Positions 16,808 to 26,457 are shown, counted from the first letter of the stretch. The stretch: 64,000 nucleotides of DNA from Cytophaga aurantiaca DSM 3654 (GCF_000379725.1 NZ_KB903643.1:215674-279673), one strand, 5' to 3'. Notes: generated from the letters alone by a model not told the origin. Translations and numbers: made by a program.

Positions 16808-19261
16808 ATGAAAAAAACAGTTTATCTTTTTGGTGTCCTTGTTTCGCTTTGGGCTTTTACTGCTTGTAATAAGACTGAAAAGAAAGAAACAGAGAGCACT
16901 GCTACGTCTGATAAAGACAAAGAAATTGATGCGAAAGTGGATGCACTTATAGCAAAAATGTCTGTTGAAGAAAAAGTGGGTCAAATGACTCAGGTAAATT
17001 TAAATACCATTCTTTACTCTGGCAACGGCAGCGGATACGATAACAACTATGGTATCATCAATCCTGCATTACTTGATACTGCTATCGGTACATACAAAGT
17101 TGGTTCGTTATTGAACGCGATCAACCGTGCGTACTCTCAGGATCAGTGGATTTCTATCCTTACTCAGATCCAGGATAAAGCTACCAAAACAGGTAATGGC
17201 ATTCCGGTTATCTACGGTATTGATGCGATTCACGGTGTAACGTTTACATTGAATTCTACATTATTTCCGCACAATATTGGTTCTGCAGCATCATGGAATC
17301 CAGCGGTTCCGGCAGCTTGTGCTGAAGTTACTGCATTGGAAGCAAGAGCTTGCGGACTTCGTTGGAATTTTGATCCGGTTTTGGATCTAGGTCGTAACCC
17401 GCTTTGGCCTCGTTTCCCTGAAACATTCGGTGAAGATCCATTGATTGTTGAGCGCATGGGTGTTGCAGCAATTAAAGGATATGAAACTGCAGGTTTGAAC
17501 AGCACAAAATCAGTGGCTTCTTGTATGAAGCACTTCATCGGTTACTCAGCTTCAAGAACAGGTCGTGATAGAACTCCTTCATTTATTCCTGAAATTGAAT
17601 TGAGAGAATATTATTTACCTCAGTTCCAGGCAGCAGTTAAAGCAGGTGCTTCAACCATCATGATCAACTCTGGTGAATTAAATGGTGTACCTGTTCACGC
17701 AAGTAAATATTTGTTGACAGACATCCTTCGTAACGAATTAGGTTTCAAAGGCCTTGTAGTTACTGACTGGGAAGACATCAACCGTTTATACGAACGTCAT
17801 AATACAAGTCCTTCATTGAAAGATGCTGTAAGAGTAGCTATTCTTGCAGGTATTGATATGAGCATGACGCCAAACGATTTCAAGTTTCCTAAATTATTAA
17901 TTGAATTAGTAAAAGAAGGTTCAGTTCCTGAAGAGCGTATCAACGAATCAGTAAGAAGAATCTTACGTTTGAAATTTGCTTTAGGCTTATTCGAAAATCC
18001 GGTTGTTGAAAAAGATGCAATCGCTAACTTCGGTAAACCTGAGTTTGCTGAGAAAGCATTGTTTGCAGCAAGACAAACATTGACATTGTTGAAAAACGAT
18101 AACAATGCTCTTCCATTGAAAAAATCTTTGAAGATTGTTGTTGCCGGTCCAAACGCAAACAACATTCCTTCATTACACGGATGCTGGTCATACACATGGC
18201 AAGGTGCTGATGCTACTGCTACACTTTCTAAAGCAGGAGATAAGCCATTCATTCCTGGATTTGATTTCGCTGAAGACAGCGTATTGTCATTATTCCCTGC
18301 ATCTACTTTATCTATCAAACAAGCATTAGAAGCTAAGATCGGTGCAAACAAAGTTGTTTGTCAATCTGTATCAAACTACGAAGATCCTAAGAACTATACA
18401 TTACCATCTGTTGCAGGTGCGGATGCGATCGTTCTTTGTTTAGGTGAAAATTCGTATGCTGAATCTCCGGGTTCTATCAGAGACTTAACATTAGATGCTC
18501 GTCAGTTAGCGTTAGCACAAGCTGCGATTAAAACAGGTAAGCCTGTTATCTTAGTATTGGTTGAAGGTCGTCCGCGTGTGATCTCTTCTATCGTTGATGG
18601 TATCCCTGCTGTAGTAGATGCATTCTGGCCAGGTAGCCAGGGCGCAAATGCAATTGCAGATGTATTGTTCGGTGATTACAACCCAGGTGGTAAATTGCCA
18701 TTCTCTTATCCAAGAAGTACAGGTGATATGGTAATGTACGATCACAAATGGACAGAAGTAAATATCGAAACAACTCCGGGTGGTTTCGGTGATACGGGCT
18801 ACTTGCCTCAATGGCCATTCGGTCACGGTTTGAGCTATACTACATTTGAATATTCTGACTTCAAACTTAGCACAGATACATTGGTTGGTGATGCGAAGTT
18901 GACTGTTTCAGTAACGGTGAAAAACACTGGTACTGTAGACGGCGACGAAGTAGTTCAATTGTACTCTCGTGATATGTTTGCTTCAGTAGTTCCAAACTTG
19001 AAAAGATTAAGAGGTTTTGAAAGAGTTTCAATCAAAGCGGGTGAATCTAAAACAGTAACGTTTGAAATTACTAAAGCAGATCTTTCATTCATTAAAGAAG
19101 ATCAATCTGCACACACGTTTGAGCGTGTGACAGAAGAAGGTGACTTCAAATTGATGGTAGGTGGTTCATCTGCATTCGAATTGGTTGCTCCTGAGTTCCC
19201 ATGGATGGCTTACCCATACAGAACGTACAAAGGTGCATTGAACTTTTACTACAAAAAATAA
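16808..19261 (+). CDS. GH3 beta-glucosidase lipoprotein (BglX-like), copy 1
   Basis: An 817-residue exported glycoside hydrolase family 3 enzyme. The lipoprotein signal ends WAFTAC, with the lipid Cys at about 20. The (beta/alpha)8 domain begins with MSVEEKVGQMTQ and carries KHFIGYSASRTGRDR and the nucleophile Asp320 in VVTDWEDINR. The alpha/beta sandwich domain (about 420-640) contains VVAGPNANN and LCLGENSYAESPG, where the acid/base Glu is expected. A C-terminal fibronectin-III-like domain (about 700-800) includes VTVKNTGTVDGDEVVQLY. It would hydrolyse cello-oligosaccharides or other beta-glucosides in the periplasm. Length is within the BglX range. A paralogue lies at 26456-28732. Confidence 0.93.
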   Translation: MKKTVYLFGVLVSLWAFTACNKTEKKETESTATSDKDKEIDAKVDALIAKMSVEEKVGQMTQVNLNTILYSGNGSGYDNNYGIINPALLDTAIGTYKVGSLLNAINRAYSQDQWISILTQIQDKATKTGNGIPVIYGIDAIHGVTFTLNSTLFPHNIGSAASWNPAVPAACAEVTALEARACGLRWNFDPVLDLGRNPLWPRFPETFGEDPLIVERMGVAAIKGYETAGLNSTKSVASCMKHFIGYSASRTGRDRTPSFIPEIELREYYLPQFQAAVKAGASTIMINSGELNGVPVHASKYLLTDILRNELGFKGLVVTDWEDINRLYERHNTSPSLKDAVRVAILAGIDMSMTPNDFKFPKLLIELVKEGSVPEERINESVRRILRLKFALGLFENPVVEKDAIANFGKPEFAEKALFAARQTLTLLKNDNNALPLKKSLKIVVAGPNANNIPSLHGCWSYTWQGADATATLSKAGDKPFIPGFDFAEDSVLSLFPASTLSIKQALEAKIGANKVVCQSVSNYEDPKNYTLPSVAGADAIVLCLGENSYAESPGSIRDLTLDARQLALAQAAIKTGKPVILVLVEGRPRVISSIVDGIPAVVDAFWPGSQGANAIADVLFGDYNPGGKLPFSYPRSTGDMVMYDHKWTEVNIETTPGGFGDTGYLPQWPFGHGLSYTTFEYSDFKLSTDTLVGDAKLTVSVTVKNTGTVDGDEVVQLYSRDMFASVVPNLKRLRGFERVSIKAGESKTVTFEITKADLSFIKEDQSAHTFERVTEEGDFKLMVGGSSAFELVAPEFPWMAYPYRTYKGALNFYYKK

Positions 19262-19284
19262 TACCTATCTGAAAAGATAAATTG

Positions 19285-19320
19285 AAAAGAGTGGTGCTGA
19301 AAAGTGCCACTCTTTTTTTT
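19285..19320 (+). terminator. Terminator of GH3 copy 1
   Basis: A 10-bp perfect stem (19285-19294 with 19307-19316), closed by a short loop and followed by an 8-base T-run, directly after the GH3 gene. Confidence 0.9.
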
Positions 19321-19346
19321 GTATATTTAAAAAACAAAAGTACCCT

Positions 19347-19892
19347 ATGATTAAAAGATATTTATTTTTAGTAATGATAACTTTTCTTTCTTGCACACAA
19401 AAGCAAGAGAATCCATACATTCCTTTGGTGGATACAGGATATGTTTATGTAGATGAAATTAAGTCGGGAAAAATAAAAGATTTAGATTCTCTTTTCATAC
19501 CTTCTGAAATGCCTATAGATATTTTTTGTGATTTAGACGGTGATAAAAAGAATGATACGATTGGTTTAAGATTAGATACATTGACATTAAAGTATGGACT
19601 TGTTATTCAATATGCAGCTGGTAGATGTGATACCTTAGGGATGGGGAAAGATTTTTTGGATAGAGGTTTTAATGATTTTAATTGGGTAGGCATTATGGAA
19701 GTTGCTCCCAAAGGAAAGTTTTATTGGAATTATGTCAACTACGAACATAATATATCCATGGATCAGGTTAAGAGCGAAGATAAAATTACATTGGAACAGG
19801 ATGGTATTTTTTTACATGAATCTGAAGCTTGTGGTGGTGGAGTTATTTACTTAACAGATAAAAATGAATATGCATGGATGCAGCAGGAGTAA
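19347..19892 (+). CDS. Small lipoprotein, unknown function
   Basis: A 181-residue exported lipoprotein with leader MIKRYLFLVMITFLSC and the lipid Cys at 16. The mature part includes an acidic DLDGDKKNDTIGLRLD segment (about 68-83), which resembles a calcium-binding Asp-rich loop, and later ESEACGGGVIYLTDKNEYAW. No family is recognised. It lies just after a strong terminator, so it begins a new transcription unit, perhaps with the ABM-domain gene 22 bases downstream. Confidence 0.55.
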   Translation: MIKRYLFLVMITFLSCTQKQENPYIPLVDTGYVYVDEIKSGKIKDLDSLFIPSEMPIDIFCDLDGDKKNDTIGLRLDTLTLKYGLVIQYAAGRCDTLGMGKDFLDRGFNDFNWVGIMEVAPKGKFYWNYVNYEHNISMDQVKSEDKITLEQDGIFLHESEACGGGVIYLTDKNEYAWMQQE

Positions 19893-19914
19893 TTTCGAAT
19901 TCAATATATAAAAT

Positions 19915-20208
19915 ATGATTTTAGAAAAGGCTGTATTAAACGTAAAACCTGAATTACAGAAAACATTTGAAGATGCATTCAGACAAGCGTCTGTTTATAT
20001 TTCTTCTGTTAAAGGGTATGTGAATCACGAATTACACATCTGCCTGGAACAGGAAAATCAGTATCTATTACTGGTCACTTGGCAAACAGTAGAAGATCAT
20101 ACAATAGGCTTTAGGCAATCAGAAGCTTATAACGAATGGAAACGTTTGTTGCATCATTATTATGAGCCGTTTCCAATAGTTGAACATTATAAGAAAATAG
20201 AGTTATAG
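19915..20208 (+). CDS. Antibiotic biosynthesis monooxygenase (ABM) domain protein
   Basis: A 97-residue cytoplasmic protein made of a single ABM dimeric alpha/beta-barrel domain. The pattern is MILEKAVLNVKPELQKTFED, then VKGYVNHELHIC, YLLLVTWQTVEDHT and FRQSEAYNEWKRLLHHYYEP. Members include quinol monooxygenases, heme-degrading enzymes and proteins of unknown role. The substrate cannot be read here. It overlaps nothing, but the next gene starts 2 bases after its stop, indicating an operon with the TonB_C proteins. Confidence 0.85.
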   Translation: MILEKAVLNVKPELQKTFEDAFRQASVYISSVKGYVNHELHICLEQENQYLLLVTWQTVEDHTIGFRQSEAYNEWKRLLHHYYEPFPIVEHYKKIEL

Positions 20209-20209
20209 A

Positions 20210-21058
20210 ATGAATATGAAAAATACATTCATCCACATCAGTACATTTCTTTTTGTATTTACTGCTACTTGTTTGGTCTCTGTTTCCCAAACTAAAATTG
20301 ATACAATATATATCAAATATCTTTCATCTACTATTAGTACAACAAAGGATAGTGCATCTTACTATAGAGTCAGAACTTCCATTAATGGTATATTAAAAGC
20401 TTCCGATTATGATATAGAAGATGGCATGAAAGAATGTTCCGGTTATTACAAATCGTTTGACCCGGATGTGAAAAATGGATATTTTATTTATTATTTCAAT
20501 GATTCGGTTATTAGTTCTGAAGGTAATTATGCAGAAGATAAAATGATGGGAACGTGGAAAGAATATTATTCAAGCGGCGAACTTTGGTATACCAAAACAT
20601 TCGTTAACGGAATTACAAACGGCATGTTGAAAAGCTATTATAAAACAGGAGAAGTTAAACGCATCGAACAATATAAAAAAGGGAAACGGATAAAGGCACA
20701 ATGTTATACCAGGAGCGGGAAAGATACCGCTTATTATGAAGTGCAAATTCTGCCTGCTTTCCCGGGAGGAGAAAAAGCGAAGATGGATTATTTTAAAAAA
20801 AATATAAAATATCCGGAACAAGCTAAAATAAATAACATAGAGGGGACAGTTTATGTGTCGTATAGTGTAAACAAAGATGGAAGTATCAGTGATGTTGAGG
20901 TTGTTAAAGGGAAAGGTGTTGATCCCTTGCTTGATCAGGCTGCTCTGGATTGTGTTAGGAATATGCCAAACTGGACACCGGGGTATAATGATGGAGATCC
21001 GGTAAAAGTGAGACTGACACAACGGATAAAGTTTACAATTTCTCCAAATGGAAAGTGA
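20210..21058 (+). CDS. Exported MORN-variant/TonB_C protein, copy 1
   Basis: A 282-residue exported protein. Residues 1-27 look like a signal peptide (FLFVFTATCLVSVSQ) rather than a lasting membrane anchor. Two or three MORN-variant (YwqK-like) strands lie at about 95-165 (for example YYSSGELWYTKTF and YYKTGEVKRIEQYKKG). A TonB C-terminal domain covers about 185-278, with the linker PAFPGGEKAKMDYF, the helix KYPEQAKINNIEGTVYVSY and the end TQRIKFTI. TonB_C domains contact TonB boxes of outer-membrane receptors. Since ExbB/D contact needs a transmembrane N-terminus, this is probably a periplasmic adaptor. It is paralogous to the next gene. Confidence 0.8.
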   Translation: MNMKNTFIHISTFLFVFTATCLVSVSQTKIDTIYIKYLSSTISTTKDSASYYRVRTSINGILKASDYDIEDGMKECSGYYKSFDPDVKNGYFIYYFNDSVISSEGNYAEDKMMGTWKEYYSSGELWYTKTFVNGITNGMLKSYYKTGEVKRIEQYKKGKRIKAQCYTRSGKDTAYYEVQILPAFPGGEKAKMDYFKKNIKYPEQAKINNIEGTVYVSYSVNKDGSISDVEVVKGKGVDPLLDQAALDCVRNMPNWTPGYNDGDPVKVRLTQRIKFTISPNGK

Positions 21059-21090
21059 AGTTTGAATAAGAATCTGAAGAAGAAATATTA

Positions 21091-21927
21091 ATGAAGAACA
21101 TGAAGCAGATCGTTGGATATTTTATAACCCTGTTTTTAATAGGTTCATCTTATATGGGATTTTCCCAAACTAAAATTGATACCGTGTACGTAAAATATCA
21201 TAACGCTGAAAATAATACTACGAAAGACAGCGCCTCTTTCTATAGAGTGAGAACAATAGCTGGTGGTGTATTAAAAGCAGAGGATTATAGTATTGAGGAT
21301 AGCTCGCTAGAATCTTCAGCTCATTATAAATCCTTTGATCCATATGTGAAACAAGGGTACTGTATCTATTATTTAAATGACTCGGTTGTCTATTCCGAAG
21401 GAGATTATATGGAAGGTAAGAAGTCTGGTATATGGAAGAAATATTATTCCAGCGGCGAACTTTGGTATACAGAAACAGATGTTGAAGGAGATCGAAACGG
21501 TACATTAAAAGGGTATTATAAAACAGGTGAAATTAAGCGGATAGAAGAGTATAAAAATGATACGCTCGTAACAGGAAAATGTTATACAAAGTCAGGTAAG
21601 GATACGGCTTATTATGAAATGTATATTATGCCGGCTTTTCCCGGAGGCGAACAAGCAAAGATGAAATATATTCAGAATCATATAATATATCCTAAAAAAG
21701 CCATGCGTGAGCATATACAAGGGACGGTATATGTTTCCTATGTTGTAACTGCAGACGGGAGTATTGATGATGTGAAAATTTTAAAAGGAAAGGGAGTGGA
21801 CGAATTGCTTGATGCTGAAGCTATACGATGCCTAAAAGCTATGCCAACCTGGACCCCTGGATATATTGAAGGCAGCCCGGAAAAAGTGAGAATGATACAA
21901 CGGATAAAGTTTTCACTTACCCAATAA
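21091..21927 (+). CDS. Exported MORN-variant/TonB_C protein, copy 2
   Basis: A 278-residue paralogue of the preceding gene, in direct tandem. Order of parts is the same: signal peptide (about 1-25, ending SYMGFSQ), a shared TKIDTVYVKYHNAENNTTKD start, MORN-variant strands (YYSSGELWYTETD, YYKTGEIKRIEEYKN) and a TonB_C domain (PAFPGGEQAKMKYI through MIQRIKFSLTQ). The shared stretches are long and nearly collinear, so this is a gene duplication, with most change in the N-terminal half. The outer-membrane barrel gene follows after 165 bases and may be a partner. Confidence 0.8.
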   Translation: MKNMKQIVGYFITLFLIGSSYMGFSQTKIDTVYVKYHNAENNTTKDSASFYRVRTIAGGVLKAEDYSIEDSSLESSAHYKSFDPYVKQGYCIYYLNDSVVYSEGDYMEGKKSGIWKKYYSSGELWYTETDVEGDRNGTLKGYYKTGEIKRIEEYKNDTLVTGKCYTKSGKDTAYYEMYIMPAFPGGEQAKMKYIQNHIIYPKKAMREHIQGTVYVSYVVTADGSIDDVKILKGKGVDELLDAEAIRCLKAMPTWTPGYIEGSPEKVRMIQRIKFSLTQ

Positions 21928-22091
21928 CGATTTTATCAATATTGAGGAATCAATTCCAGGATCTGGATTTTATTTTAGATATATAATTATGCCGTTCATC
22001 TTCATAAATCGGCTGATGGTCTATTTTATTATTTTTTGAAATGAATAAGTTGAATATTGTATCAAATCAGCTACAGTACAGATAACCTACT

Positions 22092-24881
22092 ATGAAATTA
22101 TCAGCGCTTATAATACTTTTTCTCATCACCATTGTTACCTATGCTCAAAGCGTTACGGGCAAGGTGGTTGATCCGGGCACCGGAGAAGAAGTTATAGGAA
22201 CAATTGTATTGCTGATGGACAAATCCGATACCACAAAGGTGCTTGATGCAGCAGCAGATGATCGGGGTGTTTTTAAATTTGATAATGTTAAAGCTGGCAC
22301 CTATATTTTTAAAGCACTTTTTGTTGGGTATAAGATCAATCGCTTTGAAATCAAAGTTGCGGCTGAAGATGTTGATCTTGGAACAATAAAAATGGAAGAG
22401 GATATTGAGCTGACAAGTCAGGTTGAAATCAAGGCTACCATACTGATGCAGCGGGTAGAGCAGAAAGGGGATACAACCGTTATCAATGCAGATGCTTATA
22501 AAACCAATCCCGATGCTACCACCGAAGATCTGGTTACTAAAATGCCGGGCGTTACCGTGCAAAGCGGCGAAGTAAAAGTGAATGGAGAATCGGTAAAAAA
22601 AGTAACGGTAGATGGAGAAGAATTTTTTGGCAACGATGCCTTGCTTGTACTTCGTAATTTGCCTGCAGATGTAGTAGATAAAATTCAGATTTACGACAGA
22701 CAAAGCGATCAGGCGAAGCTTACAGGTTTTGATGACGGCAATTCGCAGAAAACGATCAACATTGTAACCAAGGCAGAAAAGCGAAACGGTCAGTTTGGTA
22801 AAGTATATGCCGGCTATGGTACGAACGACCGATACAACGCGGGCTTAACGCTGAACTCGTTTAAAGACAAACAACGCATCTCTTTGATTGGTATAACAAA
22901 TAATATTAACATTCAGAATTTTTCTGCACAGGATCTTACAGGCATGGGTTTATCTTCGGGCAGAGGTGGACCTGGCGGCACAAGTGGCAGCGGTGGTGGT
23001 CCACCGTCAAACCAATCAAGTAATTTTCTTGTCGGACAACAAAGTGGGATCAGTGCAACTAATTCAATCGGATTAAATTATACCGATACATGGTCGCCTA
23101 AATTAAAAGTGTCGTTAAACTATTTCTTCAACAATACCAACAACGATAACAGCAGTGTTATCAGCAGACAGTATTTTATAAATGATACAGCAAGTACCAT
23201 TTACAATGAGAAGAATATAAGTACTACAAAGAATTATAATCACCGCATTTCCGGACGTATTGAATACATGATGGATTCATCGAATACATTCACGTATATT
23301 CCAAGCATCAGTTATCAGAAGAGAAATGTATATCAAAATTTGTTGGGTGAAAACCGCTATGTAACCGATACATTGTTAAGCACAACAAACAATGATAACA
23401 GCAACAAAAGCAACAACTATTCTATTTCAAACAATCTGGTATACATGCATAAGTTCCTTAAAAAAGGACGGACATTTTCTGCAGATCTCGGATCAACCAT
23501 TAATGTAAACGATGTAAATACGACACTCTATTCAAACAATCAATATTCAGATGGACTTACCTCCACACGTTTGATCGATCAGCAAGCGATTAACAATACG
23601 CATTCCTATACGTATAAGGCGCGCCTCATGTATACAGAGCCTATATCTAAAACAGGTGTGCTGCAATTTAATTACAGTCCAACGTATGCAAAGAACGACG
23701 CAAACAAACGTACTGTAAACTACAATCCGTCAACAGGACAATATGATTCAACCGCTCTCTTCTTATCCAATCAGTTAGATAATTATACCTTAACACAAAA
23801 AGGAGGCGTTGGATACCGCTACAATAAAGGAAAGTTAAATTTTATGGCTGGTGCAGATTATCAGAATGTAAAACTATCCAGCTCTCAGATCTTTCCGTAT
23901 TCCAACGAAATTGAAAAGCAATTCAATAATGTATTGCCTATGGCAATGATGCGACTAAAAATTTCAGACAGCAGCAATATTCGCATGTTCTACAGATCCA
24001 GTACATCCATTCCCGGAGTAAATCAATTGCAGAATGTAGTAGACAATTCAAATACCTTGTTGCTAACAGCGGGTAATCAAAATCTGAAACAGGAATTTAC
24101 AATTTCGTTGATGGTAAATTACGGCAGGACAAGTTCGAAGAAAGGTACCAATTCAATGGTGTTTTTAAATGTAAGTCAAACCAATAATTACATTGCCAGC
24201 TCAAGTTTTATAGCTACAAAGGATACGGTTATTGATAATACCATTACGTTAAATGCCGGTTCTCAATTACGTCGTCCTGTTAATTTAAGCGGCTACTGGA
24301 ATGCCAATACATTTTATACCTATGGCTTTCCTGTACCAAAAATTAAAAGCAATCTAAATCTGAATACAGGTATTACCTATGTTCGAACACCGGGGAATAT
24401 CAATCAGGTGATCAATATATCAAATGCATACGGACTGAATGCAGGCGTGGGGATAGCAAGCAATATAAGTAAGAAGGTAGATTTTAATGTAACATACAAT
24501 GCCTCGTATAACATTGTAGAAAATTCCATCCGACCGGAGTTGAACAATAATTATTTCTATCATTTAGCAGTAGCAAAAGTAAACGTAATGCCCTATAAAG
24601 GTTTGGTACTTTCAACGGATTTAAACGAACGTTTGTATTCGGGACTTTCTTCCTCTTTCAACCAGCAATTTTTATTGTGGAATGCTTCGATCGGATACAA
24701 ATTGTTAAAAGATCAAGCGTTGGAAGTGCGAGTAAGTGTATTTGACTTGTTGAATCAGAACAGAAGTATTTCCCGGACAGTTACGGAAAGTTATATACAG
24801 GATACCTATACAACGGTATTGACACGCTATTTTATGTTTACCGTAACGTACAACATCAAGCACTTCAAAGCGAGTGAGTGA
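22092..24881 (+). CDS. TonB-linked outer-membrane beta-barrel protein with CarboxypepD_reg domain
   Basis: A 929-residue outer-membrane protein. It has a signal peptide (1-18, ending VTYAQ) and a carboxypeptidase regulatory-like domain (about 20-95, starting SVTGKVVDPGTGEE). A plug-like domain follows (about 115-215, with TTEDLVTKMPGV and VTVDGEEFFGND), then a long C-terminal barrel ending YFMFTVTYNIKHFK. A Gly/Ser-rich loop sits at about 290-315 (SSGRGGPGGTSGSGGGPPSN). The layout is that of PF14905-type barrels related to TonB-dependent receptors; no SusD partner gene adjoins. It may import oligosaccharide or peptide. It is closed by a hairpin at 24892-24930. Confidence 0.85.
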   Translation: MKLSALIILFLITIVTYAQSVTGKVVDPGTGEEVIGTIVLLMDKSDTTKVLDAAADDRGVFKFDNVKAGTYIFKALFVGYKINRFEIKVAAEDVDLGTIKMEEDIELTSQVEIKATILMQRVEQKGDTTVINADAYKTNPDATTEDLVTKMPGVTVQSGEVKVNGESVKKVTVDGEEFFGNDALLVLRNLPADVVDKIQIYDRQSDQAKLTGFDDGNSQKTINIVTKAEKRNGQFGKVYAGYGTNDRYNAGLTLNSFKDKQRISLIGITNNINIQNFSAQDLTGMGLSSGRGGPGGTSGSGGGPPSNQSSNFLVGQQSGISATNSIGLNYTDTWSPKLKVSLNYFFNNTNNDNSSVISRQYFINDTASTIYNEKNISTTKNYNHRISGRIEYMMDSSNTFTYIPSISYQKRNVYQNLLGENRYVTDTLLSTTNNDNSNKSNNYSISNNLVYMHKFLKKGRTFSADLGSTINVNDVNTTLYSNNQYSDGLTSTRLIDQQAINNTHSYTYKARLMYTEPISKTGVLQFNYSPTYAKNDANKRTVNYNPSTGQYDSTALFLSNQLDNYTLTQKGGVGYRYNKGKLNFMAGADYQNVKLSSSQIFPYSNEIEKQFNNVLPMAMMRLKISDSSNIRMFYRSSTSIPGVNQLQNVVDNSNTLLLTAGNQNLKQEFTISLMVNYGRTSSKKGTNSMVFLNVSQTNNYIASSSFIATKDTVIDNTITLNAGSQLRRPVNLSGYWNANTFYTYGFPVPKIKSNLNLNTGITYVRTPGNINQVINISNAYGLNAGVGIASNISKKVDFNVTYNASYNIVENSIRPELNNNYFYHLAVAKVNVMPYKGLVLSTDLNERLYSGLSSSFNQQFLLWNASIGYKLLKDQALEVRVSVFDLLNQNRSISRTVTESYIQDTYTTVLTRYFMFTVTYNIKHFKASE

Positions 24882-24891
24882 GGTTCCAAAA

Positions 24892-24930
24892 TAGAATAAT
24901 GAAAATATTGTTGTATTTTTCATTATTCTA
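24892..24930 (+). terminator. Hairpin after the outer-membrane barrel gene
   Basis: A perfect 14-bp AT-rich stem (24892-24905 with 24917-24930). It ends 13 bases before the next start, so that gene must use a promoter overlapping it or leakage through it. Confidence 0.7.
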
Positions 24931-24943
24931 AACAATTTCAGCC

Positions 24944-26230
24944 ATGCTTGAACAAGATTATTCTATTGATACGTTGTCGGAAAAAATATACAGTCCAAAG
25001 ACAAAATCTTATTTTAAAGAAGTACTTCAAACCTATTCATCCGGTTCTTATCGTTCATGTATTGTAACACTTTATACAGTAGTAATATGTGATTTGATTT
25101 TCAAACTTGAAGAACTCAGTGAAATATATAATGATGAAACTGCTACAAAAATTTTAAAAGAAATAGCTGAAAAACAAAAAGATAATCCTAAACTATCTGA
25201 ATGGGAAACCAATATTATTGTTTTGATTAAAGAAAAAACATCTATTTTGGAATTATATGAAATCGAAGCTATATATCAACTTCAAAAATTAAGACATCTT
25301 TCTGCTCACCCTGTTTTAACAGAATCTTCAATTTTATTTACACCTAATAAAGAAACTATTACAGCACAGATAAAGAATATGCTTTCTTTTATCTTAACTA
25401 AACCATCATTTTTCTCTAAAAAACTTGCAACTAATATCATTATTGATATTTCAGAAAATAAAGATAGACTCCTTATTAAGGAAGATTTGAAAAGATATTT
25501 AGAAGCAAAATATTTTAAAAATGCAAAACAAGATTTGTTAAATCAGCTATTCAAAAAACTATGGAAATTTACTTTTAAGCTAAATAATCCAGACTGTGAA
25601 TCAAATAGAGAAATTAATATCTCAACACTTAATATTATTTTAAACAAAGATTATGAATCAATATTACAATTAATAGGTTCAGAGCAGGCGTCATTTGATT
25701 TTATTAATGATGGTGAAGTAGTAGACTATTTTATTATATTTCTTTTTAAGTATCCTAAAATATATGCAAAATTAAACCAATCTACTAGAGTATTACTAGA
25801 TGCTGAAATCTCTGCGAACCAAAATTATAAATTTTTATCATGGTACAAATACGATTCATTTGATGGACACTTTGAGGTTGTGACAGAATTAGTTAAACAG
25901 AGGTTTTGCCCACCTAAATTATATTTTGATTGTCTTTTAGAATTATTTACTCAATTTGATAAAAGAACAAAATATTTAGATTTATCAATAGATATGTTTG
26001 GTTATAGTAGTGATTTTAATTCTGCTGATAATAGATTCTTATATTTAATCGAGCCTTTTTTAAATGAATATACTGAAGATCAATTATTAAAAATTATTGT
26101 GAAAATTAATTCAAATTCACAAATTAGTAATAGAAATAGAGCTCGAGTTGATAATCGAAAAATTGTTGAATCAATTCAAAATCTCAATCCAGCAATAGAT
26201 TTGTCTACCTATGATAGTTTTAGATATTGA
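24944..26230 (+). CDS. HEPN-like protein, possibly an RNase or defence factor
   Basis: A 428-residue, all-helical cytoplasmic protein of no recognised family. The N-terminal about 140 residues look HEPN-like: a helix with YSSGSYRSCIVTLYTVVICD, then LEAIYQLQKLRHLSAHPVL, in which Arg117 and His122 form the RX4H ribonuclease motif of the HEPN superfamily. The rest is long, Lys/Asn/Glu-rich helices without a nuclease or ATPase motif. The gene is visibly more A/T-rich than its neighbours and its codon use is skewed to A/T-ending codons, which suggests transfer. No antitoxin-like gene (MNT, Xre) adjoins. HEPN membership is a motif-level inference. Confidence 0.5.
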   Translation: MLEQDYSIDTLSEKIYSPKTKSYFKEVLQTYSSGSYRSCIVTLYTVVICDLIFKLEELSEIYNDETATKILKEIAEKQKDNPKLSEWETNIIVLIKEKTSILELYEIEAIYQLQKLRHLSAHPVLTESSILFTPNKETITAQIKNMLSFILTKPSFFSKKLATNIIIDISENKDRLLIKEDLKRYLEAKYFKNAKQDLLNQLFKKLWKFTFKLNNPDCESNREINISTLNIILNKDYESILQLIGSEQASFDFINDGEVVDYFIIFLFKYPKIYAKLNQSTRVLLDAEISANQNYKFLSWYKYDSFDGHFEVVTELVKQRFCPPKLYFDCLLELFTQFDKRTKYLDLSIDMFGYSSDFNSADNRFLYLIEPFLNEYTEDQLLKIIVKINSNSQISNRNRARVDNRKIVESIQNLNPAIDLSTYDSFRY

Positions 26231-26421
26231 TCTTTATAAGTGCCGAATTTTAAATATCGGTAATATTAATATTTCAATCATATTAAATCCCTTAGCCCAT
26301 AGTTTTTAAACATTTTTTATGGGTAACAAAGCGTATCAACTGGACTGTAAATTCCCCTAAAAATGCTCTTATAGATTCATAAATGCCCTTTTTTAATATA
26401 AATTCCTTTCCGTTCGCCGTA

Positions 26422-26457
26422 ATATTGGAAACGATTTCACCTAAATCTTTCCAATAT
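26422..26457 (+). promoter_or_regulatory. Inverted repeat covering the start of GH3 copy 2
   Basis: A perfect 10-bp inverted repeat (ATATTGGAAA at 26422-26431 with TTTCCAATAT at 26448-26457) and a 16-base loop. The right arm includes the first two bases of the ATG at 26456. In RNA it would hide the start; in DNA it could be an operator. Confidence 0.5.

Noticed and set aside
26318..26359. Thirteen-codon frame between the HEPN-like gene and GH3 copy 2
   Set aside because: Too short and unsupported.
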